64,000 nucleotides of DNA, taken from assembly GCA_024803745.1 (NCBI GenBank), contig JANJXV010000025.1, forward strand, positions 16,386,341 to 16,450,340. Direction: 5' to 3'. Position 1 is the stretch's first letter, and the number at the start of each line of letters is the position of its first letter. Origin of the DNA: Megascapheus bottae (lineage: Eukaryota; Chordata; Mammalia; Rodentia; Geomyidae). Positions 55,930 through 64,000 of the stretch are shown one piece after another. The notes beneath the pieces were generated by a model that saw only the letters and a list, made by a program, of their open reading frames with translations, did no database searches and was not told the origin of the DNA. The position numbers and the translations under genes are program-made.

Positions 55930-56400
55930 GACCAGGCCCTGGTGGCTCATGGTCTGTAATCCTAACTACTCAAGAGATTGAGATCTAGGATTTCTAGTAA
56001 AAGCTAGCCTGGGAAGGATAGTCCGGTGAGATTCTTACCTCCAGTTAACCAACAAAAAGCTGGAAGTAGAGCTATGGCTCAAGTGGTAGAGCACTATCCT
56101 TGAGTTAAAAAAGAACATCAGGGGGCCGGGAGCTTGCCCTACTGGTAGAGCGCTTTCCTAGCATTCAAGAAGCCCTGGGTTTGATTCCTGGGTACCACAT
56201 ACACAGAAAAAGCCAGAATGGTGCTGTGGCTCAAGTGGTAAGAGTGCTACCCTTGAGAAAGCCCAAGAACAGTGCCCAGGTCCTGTGTTCAAATCCCATG
56301 ACTGGCAGGCAGGCAGGCAGGCAGACAGACAGACAGATAAAAGAAGCTCAGGGACAGCACCCAAGCCCTGAGTTTAAGCCCTAGGACCAGCATCAAAAAA
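55930..56400 (+). repeat. SINE (B1-head/Geo-tail) split by a nested SINE
   Basis: First part 55930-56122, second part 56339-56400 (AAAAGAAGCTCAGGGACAGC to CTAGGACCAGC). Flanking 14-mers at 56109-56122 and 56339-56352 match at 12 of 14 positions. Confidence 0.85.
56123..56305 (+). repeat. nested IDL-Geo SINE with (GGCA)n/(GACA)n tail
   Basis: GCCGGGAGCTTGCCCTACTG head; ACACAGAAAAAGCCAGAATG linker; ends CATGACTGGCAGG, then tetranucleotides to 56338. Confidence 0.9.
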
Positions 56401-56416
56401 ATAATAAAAAATAATG

Positions 56417-56727
56417 AGGCTGGGAGTGTGGGGGGGCAGCGGTAGAGTGCTTGCCTATTATGCATGAAACTCTGGGCTCCATTCCTTGGTACTATTTACA
56501 CAGAAAAAGCCGGGAGTGGCAGTGTGTCATCCTAGCTACTCAGGAGACTGAGATCTGAGGATCACAGTTTGAAGCCAGCCATGGCAGGAAAGCAAGTAAG
56601 GTTTTTAACTCCAACTAAGCACCCCCCAAAAAACGAACAAACAAATGGACATGGAGCTATGGCTCAAGTGGTAGAGTGCCAGTCTTGAACAATAAAATGA
56701 AGAGATAGCACTCAGCCCCAGGACCAA

Positions 56728-56730
<3 letters not shown>
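56417..56730 (+). repeat. SINE chimera, ID-like head joined to a B1/Geo SINE
   Basis: ID-like part to about 56518, then TCATCCTAGCTACTCAGGAG of the B1-like head and a Geo tail ending CAGCCCCAGGACC. Confidence 0.75.
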
Positions 56731-56776
<46 letters not shown>

Positions 56777-56795
56777 GCACGCACGCACGTGCGCA
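56731..56795 (+). repeat. (CA)n with (CACG)n
   Basis: CA units then CGCA/CACG units, at the SINE 3' end. Confidence 0.95.
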
Positions 56796-57126
56796 CACAC
56801 ACCTAACAGCCTGAGTTCCCAATTCTGGGAGTCCTTTCCCTGCTTGAATCATGTATGAATGAGCACGTAAGGACTTGCTTTGCCATCATAGACAGGGCTG
56901 CGTAAACCAGCATATAGCACATTACTCAATAAGCAAGGATGCACATGAAGGGTAGCAATTGGCCACCCTATGACACACCCAGGCTCCAGGGAACAGTGCC
57001 CAGGAAAATGTCACCTTTGGAGCTGTGGAGAGGGAGCCCAGTGAGTCAGTACAAAAGAGAGGGAAGGAAAGAACATGAGTTGGTGTCAGGTGTGGACAGA
57101 AATGTCTTCCCCAGAAACACACGTTA

Positions 57127-57188
57127 GTGCCTGGTTTCCTCATTTGAAGAGGGGATAACCTGTTGCTGCATCACTCACAGGATTGATA
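57127..57188 (-). repeat. MIR fragment
   Basis: TGGTTTCCTCATTTGAAGAG and ATCACTCACAGGATTG resemble the reverse MIR core. Confidence 0.45.
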
Positions 57189-57289
57189 TAACCAGAGGGG
57201 ATCAGGAGAATCATGGTTCCAAGGTCAGCTTAAACAAAATATTTGCAAAATCCCATCTCAAAGGAGAAAAACAACTGGAAATATTTTTA

Positions 57290-57326
57290 TTCACTCATTC
57301 ATTCATTCATTCATTCATCTATTCAT
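57290..57326 (+). repeat. (TTCA)n microsatellite
   Basis: About eight TTCA units. Confidence 0.95.
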
Positions 57327-57672
57327 CTTCTAGGTTTCAGATATTGTACCAGCCATAGCTTCTGTTCCTAGAGTGTATAAACTCAGATCAAACAATGGTG
57401 TGAATAACTGTGTAATTACATAAGCAGTCACTTCCAAGCCAGGTTGAAAGAACCCAATTCCTCTCCTCGAGACAGTGACAAAAGACAGTGTCAGATGAGA
57501 TTCTGTGACTTTGTAAAGCTTTGGAAGTGTCACCTCTTGCCAGGCTTCTTTTTCTCCAAGCTGGTGCCATTGGTGGTACTTGCTGATGGCTAGTATTTCT
57601 AGTAGAAAGCTTAGGTATAGAAAATTTCATTTAAGGTAAGAAGGAATTCTTTAAATAGTGGTACTCAACTGA

Positions 57673-57701
57673 AATATATATATATATATATATATATATA
57701 T
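57673..57701 (+). repeat. (TA)n microsatellite
   Basis: About 14 TA units. Confidence 0.95.
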
Positions 57702-57708
57702 TCCTTTA

Positions 57709-57935
57709 ATCATACCTGTAATCCCTGCCACTCCTGAGGTGGAGATCTGAAGGATCAAAGTTCAAGACTAGCCCTGGGGCAAAAAGCTTGCAAGATCCTG
57801 TTTCAACCAGAATGCCTGGTGAGATGGTACATGTTTGTTATCCCAACTATGCAGAAAGCATGAATAGGAGGCTCAAGGTTCAGATCAGCCCAGGCAAAAT
57901 TCAAGACTCCATTTTAAAAAAGGAGGAAGGTTGGG
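57709..57935 (+). repeat. two B1-like segments in tandem, diverged
   Basis: CATACCTGTAATCCCTGCC, then a second start GGTGAGATGGTACATGTTTG; no tRNA-like tail. Confidence 0.5.
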
Positions 57936-57999
57936 TTAAGTAAATCAAATCTCTTTCCAGTATGTTTAAGTTCTTAAATTCAAATTTAAATAGTACACA

Positions 58000-58205
58000 A
58001 AATATGACTGAGAGGAAAAGTAAAATGTACTGTGCACAGTACTTCATTCTTACAACCCTCTGGGTGGAGTGCTAGGTTTGTGTCTGTTCAATCTGAGACT
58101 TAGAGAAATTCTCTTCTTTCCTGGCACCAAGTCACAAAGGTTTTAAGTGACAAGCAATTGACTTCTCAACCCAACCCAGGCATTCTGCCTTCAAAGCCCT
58201 TTTTA
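58000..58205 (+). repeat. MIR SINE, diverged
   Basis: CTTACAACCCTCTGGGTGG, CAAGTCACAAAGGTTTTAAG, CAACCCAGGCATTCTGCC. Confidence 0.55.
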
Positions 58206-58679
58206 TAGCTACGAATACTTGGAATGGGAAATTTTCATGACAGGTCCCCTCTGAGATGGGAATTTTCTGATTTTCTAGACGTTGTGGCTATTTCTTTCTT
58301 GATCAGAGACAGTAACAGTTCTGTAACAGTCTGGCTCTCCAAAAAGGTTCATGGCATGGCTGTGTCCACCTTTCCAAGCCCCACAGGGCCATTGCAGGAC
58401 TCTGGGCTCTGATCAGTCACAGAGTACTTCTGCTGAAATGTGGTTGAAGGAACTTCAGACCTCAGGGCTTTGATCCCAACCAATTCCCCCATGAAGGAGA
58501 GGGAAAACATGAGTTCTACTATATAGCTCCTTCTTATAATGATGAGATCTGCTTGGACCAAGGAAAGAAAGGAGGAGAAGGGAAGGAAGAAGGAAGTCAA
58601 GCACCAAGCTATGTCCTTTAGGTGACCTCCAGCTAACACTCAGATGGACCCATTGATGTAGGGAATTCTTTTATGATAG

Positions 58680-58916
58680 TGTAGCTTGATCTTAGGGCCT
58701 CATGTGTACTACGACAAATACTCTATCACTTGAGCCTTTAGGGTTTTTTGTTTTGTTTTGTTTTTAAGGGTTTTTTGTTGTTGTTGTTGTTTTGTTTTGT
58801 TTTTCAGATAGGGTCTCACAATTCTGCCCAGATCAACATTGGAGCTCAAGTTGATCACCTACCCCTGCCTCCTAAGAATCTGGGATTATAGGCACGCAAC
58901 ACCACACCCATCCCCA
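58680..58916 (-). repeat. SINE remnant, (TTTTG)n and B1
   Basis: CTTGAGCC-type tail piece, T/G-rich runs, then antisense B1 (ATAGGGTCTCACAATTCTGC to GGGATTATAGGCACG). Confidence 0.65.
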
Positions 58917-59881
58917 ATAGCATCAGTTTTATATTGTCGTCTTTGCAGCCATGGCATGGAGTCTTAACCTCTGTGTGAACTCAAGTCACCCTGCTCAGTT
59001 TCAGGCAGGATCAGGTGGAGGACAATGTGACTCGAGAGAAAGAATGCCAGGCTCCAGGCAGTGCCAGGAACCAGCTCTGGGATCACAGCAGGCCTCTTGT
59101 TGTGTGCATGCCCGTTTCTCTGATCTGTAAGGCAGATATGAGTGTCTAACCCCACACAGGCTTGGGACTGTCTATGTGAGCACTTGATGCATAAATGAGC
59201 TGGGAATGAAAGAAAGCTGGCTTCATCTCAGCCTTGGTTTACTAATAAGATGAAAACTGGGAATAATAAGGAAAATGAGAGAACTCTCACTCCCTTTGTC
59301 CCACCCTGGCCTGTTATCATGGTGACTGTGGTCCAGTTCCTAAGTCTGATGGGGTGAGAAATACTGACTTTTATCAGGATTAATAAAAATAACCAACATT
59401 CCAAATTCTTACACAGGCAGTTAGTATTTTAAGGAAAGTTGAATCTTGATGAATTCCCTGGAAAACTATGGTGGGGTGACACCAGACCAATTAGAAGATA
59501 AAATTAAACTATGATAGGCAAAGGTTTCTCCTGGCAACCTTTCTCTCACCTCTGTTGCCTGGATCTAGGCACCTTTAGCCTTGGGGGTTTGGGTCCAGTT
59601 CTGTTCTTGCTCTCCGCCTGAGGCACTGTCCTCCCCCCATCTTCAAAGCCACAGTGTAGGCACAGACCACATTCCAGCAAGTTTCATTGTCAACCGAAGG
59701 CCAATGAGCCTGGTAGTAAATCTATCCAAGTTGGGTTGGCAGGAAGGGACAGGGAATATAGCTTTGTCATCGCACATGAATTTAGATTTTGAATCACAAC
59801 TCCCCTACTCAGGGAGGTCCGTGGGCAAGAGGACTGTGGTCTAAGTTTCTGTTTCATCCTGGTTATAGAGATAGGGAGCAA

Positions 59882-60095
59882 GCCAGGCACCAGTGATTCA
59901 CGTCTGGAATCCTAGCTACTCAAGAGGCTGAGATCTGAGGATAATATTCAAAGCCAGCCCAGGCAGGAAATTCCATGAACTCATCTCCAATGAACCACCA
60001 GGAAACCAGAAATGGCACAGTAGCTCCAAGTGGTAGAGTGTTAACCTTGAGCAAAAAAGCTCAGGCCCTAAGTTCAAACCCCAGGACTAGCACAA

Positions 60096-60097
<2 letters not shown>
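59882..60097 (+). repeat. SINE, B1-like head with Geo-type tail
   Basis: CAGTGATTCACGTCTGGAATC head; AGTTCAAACCCCAGGACTAGC tail. Confidence 0.85.
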
Positions 60098-60142
<45 letters not shown>

Positions 60143-60147
60143 AAGAC

Positions 60148-60204
<57 letters not shown>

Positions 60205-60225
60205 AACAGAGACACAGAGAGAGCA
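60098..60225 (+). repeat. (GA)n/(GATA)n/(GACA)n compound microsatellite
   Basis: Three GA blocks separated by GATA and GACA units, beginning at the SINE tail. Confidence 0.95.
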
Positions 60226-60624
60226 CACAAAAGGCTGCATTATCTCACTGGGTAAGGGGTACTGTGAACACACAGTGTGACTACTTCTCCAGCCGGAGTT
60301 AGTCCACCAAGCTGGGCACCATGTGAAGGCATTGGTGCCTGGCTGGGCTCAGTGGACTGAAAACCTGGTGCCATCTGCCTTGCTGGCTTGGTGACAGGGA
60401 TAAGTAAGGCCAGCTCCAGGAATGTCACCCAGTCCAGATTCAGCGGCTTCTTCTCCAGCTCTGAGAGATGGCTGGGGGACAGCTGGTGGCTGGTCCTATG
60501 GGCAGCCAAGACTTTACACAGCTCTCTCACATCCCCGTGGATGTGACCCGGCAAGTCCATTGAGAAAACAAAAGCCCTCATTTACCAGTGGCCGGCCATT
60601 GTGCTACTCAGGTAGCTCAGGATG

Positions 60625-60758
60625 ACAGAGGCACCCAGCCATTGGTTTGAGATGAAGTCTCTCAAACTTTTATGTACAGACTGACCAGGAGCCAAGATTC
60701 CTTCACCTCTGCCTCCCACGTAGCTACAATAACAGATTCAAGCCACCATGCCTAGCTT
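60625..60758 (-). repeat. B1-like fragment
   Basis: Antisense; CACCTCTGCCTCCCACGTAG and AAGCCACCATGCCTAGC. Confidence 0.55.
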
Positions 60759-60867
60759 GGAACTACTTCTTTATGCCCACTCATGTGAAATGCAAGTTTG
60801 AGGCCTACTCCGTGATAATTACAACTGGGAAGATAACATAACAGTGTTAATGTTTGAGTGGGATTTT

Positions 60868-61074
60868 GTTGTTGTTTTTCCAGTCTTAGGGATTGAACTC
60901 AGAGGCTGGGTGTTCTACCACTTGAGCTATAGCTCCACTCTCAGCTTTTTGGTAATTAACTGGAGATAAGAGTCACAAGGACTCTCCTGCCCAGGATTGG
61001 CTTCAAACCAAAACCCTCAGATTTCAGCTACCAGAGTAGCTAGGATTACAGGTGTGAACCACTGGCACTCAGCT
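60868..61074 (-). repeat. SINE, B1-like head with Geo-type tail
   Basis: Antisense; CCAGTCTTAGGGATTGAACTC to TGTGAACCACTGGCACTC. Confidence 0.8.
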
Positions 61075-61220
61075 GACAGTGTGTGTGTGTGTGTGTGTGT
61101 AACTCTGATAGCAAAATTGTTTTGATATTAAATATTATCCAGGATTTTACAGGTAGCAGAAATGAGGGCAAGATAATACAGTTAGAGTTCCTAAAGGATG
61201 TTAGAAAGAATTAGAAAAAA

Positions 61221-61474
61221 GCCAGGAGAGATGGCTCACGCCTGTAATCCTACCTACTCAGGAAGCTGAGATCTGAGGATCGAGGTTCAAAGCCAGTCTA
61301 GGCACTAAAGACTGAGAGACTCTTATGTCTAATTAATCACTAGAAAAGGGGAAGTGGGACTGTGGCTCAAGGGCTAGAGCAGTAGCCTTGAGCTGAAGAG
61401 CACAGGGTCAGAGCCCAGGCCCAGAGTTCAACCTCCATGACCCCCCCCCCACACACACACACACAAAAAAAAAA
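61221..61474 (+). repeat. SINE, B1-like head with Geo-type tail
   Basis: GATGGCTCACGCCTGTAATC head; GTGGCTCAAGGGCTAGAGC tail, then C10, (AC)n and A-run. Confidence 0.85.
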
Positions 61475-61498
61475 GAATTAGAAAATTAAGGTCTCCAG

Positions 61499-61694
61499 GA
61501 CTGGAAGTTTGGCCTAGTGGTAGAGTGCTTGCCTAGCATGCACGAAGACCTGGGTTCACTTCCTTGGTGCCACATACATAGAAAAAGGCAGGGAGTGGTG
61601 ATGTGGCTGAAGTAGCGCATTAGCCTTGAGAAAGCCCAAGGACAGTGTTCAGGACCTGAACTCAAGCCCAGGACTGGTAAAAAATAAAATAAAA
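61499..61694 (+). repeat. IDL-Geo SINE with target-site duplication
   Basis: TTTGGCCTAGTGGTAGAGTG head to CAAGCCCAGGACTGG and an AAAAT tail; ATTAAGGTCTC lies on both sides. Confidence 0.9.
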
Positions 61695-63349
61695 TATTAA
61701 GGTCTCAGAAACTTCAAGTTTCTCTACAAATGAAGACAATGCCGCAGTCTTCCCATTTCTGTCATGGGGACTGCACCACTTAATCTCAGTGGGAAATGTG
61801 TAAAATCCAAGGACACCATGGTTCTTCCAGGGTCTAAAAAGGGGAGGTGCAGCGAGATGGGGAGTAATTCCTAGGATCTCCACTAGAGGGAGCGAGTGAA
61901 AAACATGATGATTTTGTGCAGATTCAACACCCAATCTAAAGCTAGGCAAAGAAAGCATTTGTGGCCCAAGACGAAATAGAATGTCCTGTGCTAAAACATC
62001 TATTTGGAGGGAAGTTTTTAAAGAAAAAAAGACCTGCCCAGTGGTCCTGTGAGGGGCAACTTAAGAACTGTCTTTGAAGAACCCACGAGTGTTGCAAACT
62101 GCCTGGGAACCAGGAGCAAGGAGAATTGGTTTGGGGGGGGACCAGGGTACCTGTTCCTCTTGCCAGCAACAGACTGTCCAAGATCCCATTAACAGTGTCT
62201 TTACTGATCATCAACCGGGAGGTAAGGTAGCAATCTCTTTGAAGTTACAGATACAGGCAAGTCAAACAATTTCAGGATGAGTGACTTTCTTATCTTAGGA
62301 CGTGGAGGTAAACAGCAAACAACCACAATTTGTTTAAGCCTTTACCTAACTCCAAGGTCCAAGAAAGTTTGGATTTTCATTAACTCACATTTACCACTGA
62401 ATCTTGGGTCTCTGTGAAGCTAAGAGCCACTCCCAGCTTTCTGGGAGTCAGAGAATGGTATTGTTTATTAGATCGCTCGTGGCTCAGCATTTATAGGTTC
62501 CCACAAGAGTTAACTTAAAGCTGGCCCCTCAGCCCCCTCTCTCCTGCCACTTCTGCATTTTGTGATGGAAGGGTTAGCATTTTTTCCTTCTGAGACAGAC
62601 TGGGAGAATATTCACCCAGCCATGCCTGGATCTGTGAGGGAATGCCTCTCCCACTCCCCCCAGACCCTTGCATATTCAAGACTAGATGCTCAGATTTGCA
62701 GGTAGATACAGAACACTTAGGGCTGTTGTTTTAGATCTTACAAGAAATCAGGGCTCATCTTGAATTTCTCAAAGGCAAAGCTCCTGACTTGATTTTTCCA
62801 GCTGACTTAGCACATTGCTTCATTCATAAAGTATGTTCAGTGAGGCGTATTCCTCTTCTGCAAAGGAATTGGAATTTCGATTTTCTTGCGAGGCTGGAAT
62901 AGGACGCCATCTATGATGCATATAGCTTTCAAAATTTACATAGAGCCTAAATATTTCTAGTTGCTAGGACAGCTTTACACTAACAAACGTTCCTATGAGA
63001 TAGAATAGAGCCAGTGGAAAGAACAGACAATCCTAATCTTTTGTCCTCATAAATCAGATCAGTGTCTTAACAGAGCTTTTTGGTTCCTGCAAAACTTTAG
63101 GAAGCCTCACTTGCACCATGACCCATGCAAACAGTACTGTCTTGGAATTAAGCTGTGTGTAATTTAGACATCTGGACATGAGCCACACAGTAAATGCTTA
63201 ATATGAATGAGTATATATATATGTGCACACATTCATGATAGCAGAATTTTAGTTGGAAAGAAAACTAGACCAACTTAAAACGAATATCACTGTTGAACAG
63301 GTGCCCATAGCATAAGACACTTGGGTTTTAGTGTGGCAGAGTGAGAAAA

Positions 63350-63452
63350 ATGGAAGTGGTGCTGTGGCTCAAGTGGTAGAGCACTAGTCTTGAGCTGAAG
63401 AGCTCAGAAACACCACCCAGGCCCAGAGTTCAAGCCTCACAACCCACAAAAA
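63350..63452 (+). repeat. Geo monomer alone
   Basis: GTGGCTCAAGTGGTAGAGC to GAGTTCAAGCCTCAC and an A-run. Confidence 0.8.
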
Positions 63453-63701
63453 AAGTGAGAAAAATACCTAAATCAATGGTCATGGATCTACTATAGATCC
63501 AAAGAACCTTTCGCCACATTCTTCAGGTACCCATTGGTGTACAACTTGGGTTTTCCTTGAGTGAGGTCCAGTTTGGGATGGACAAGGCCACGAGATGTGG
63601 AGAGAACAGCTGATGTGGCTGCTGGAAGAACCAAAAACCAGCCAATGCTGCTGTCTGGAACAACAGCACCAGAGATGGAGAATGTCTGTGTCTTTGTATT
63701 C

Positions 63702-63702
63702 C

Positions 63703-63750
<48 letters not shown>
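63702..63750 (+). repeat. (GT)n microsatellite
   Basis: About 24 GT units beside a SINE. Confidence 0.97.
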
Positions 63751-63752
<2 letters not shown>

Positions 63753-63972
63753 AGTGCAGGGGCTCACATTCAAGGCCTGATCACTGTCCTTAAGCTTTTG
63801 TGCTCAAGGCTAGAACTCTACCATTTGTGTCACAGCTCTACTTCTGGCTTTTTAGTAGTTTATTAGAGATAAGCATCTCACAGAGTTTCCTGCTCAAACT
63901 AGCTTTCAACTGCAATCCTCAAAATCCTCAGATTTTCTCCTCTTGAGTAGCTAGAATTATAGGGAGCCATTC
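63753..63972 (-). repeat. SINE, B1-like head with Geo-type tail
   Basis: Antisense; GCAGGGGCTCACATTCAAGG to TGAGTAGCTAGAATTATAGG. Confidence 0.75.
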
Positions 63973-64000
63973 TGTCCTGATTTACCTCCCAACCCCTTTT

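Larger units (their letters stand above)
55600..64000. other. upstream intergenic region
   Basis: No coding exon recognised. Mixed SINEs, MIR fragments and simple repeats. 62290-63340 and 58210-58680 show nothing identifiable. Confidence 0.6.

Noticed and set aside
1..64000. A previously undescribed gene system
   Set aside because: All supported coding sequence belongs to CA12. The rest is explained by introns, known repeat classes or unique non-coding DNA.

Overview
The window is mammalian nuclear DNA: one multi-exon gene with consensus splice sites, a CpG-island promoter, long introns, many microsatellites and dense SINEs. The two main SINE types are a dimer (ID-like head plus an unrelated right monomer) and a B1/7SL-like head joined to that same right monomer. 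The dimer fits the IDL-Geo family known from geomyoid rodents (kangaroo rats, pocket mice, pocket gophers), so I infer a geomyoid. I cannot name the species. B1 fragments, a MaLR-type LTR, MER5A-like DNA transposons, MIRs and an old L1 make up the background.

The only gene I can support is carbonic anhydrase 12 (CA12), complete and on the minus strand. All eleven coding exons were found by conserved protein blocks plus splice sites, including a 21-nt exon 2 and a 33-nt exon 9. Coding exons in transcript order: 54736-54652, 49287-49267, 23507-23328, 22140-21995, 19114-19019, 18009-17946, 17681-17524, 15993-15867, 7398-7366, 6551-6464, 5574-5505. They sum to 1068 nt (355 codons plus stop) with every junction phase matching. 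The product is an intact type I membrane, extracellular zinc carbonic anhydrase.

Layout: 1-3345 lies beyond the gene's 3' end and shows no gene. 3346-5504 is the probable 3' UTR, with a poly(A) signal at 3370-3375. 5505-54736 is the coding span, dominated by a 25.8-kb intron 2. About 54470-55580 is a CpG island over exon 1 and the promoter. 55600-64000 is upstream intergenic DNA made of SINEs, MIRs and simple repeats.

I found no undescribed gene system. The points worth a second look are about RNA processing and retrotransposition: a long (UG)n tract just upstream of the frame-preserving 33-nt exon 9; a TAGTAG tandem acceptor at exon 11; a retrocopy fusing a SINE to an mRNA-like 3' end, with matching target-site duplications; two independent SINE insertions at the same position of the shared SINE tail; and a degenerate ~20-bp repeat carrying CACGTG sites in intron 2.
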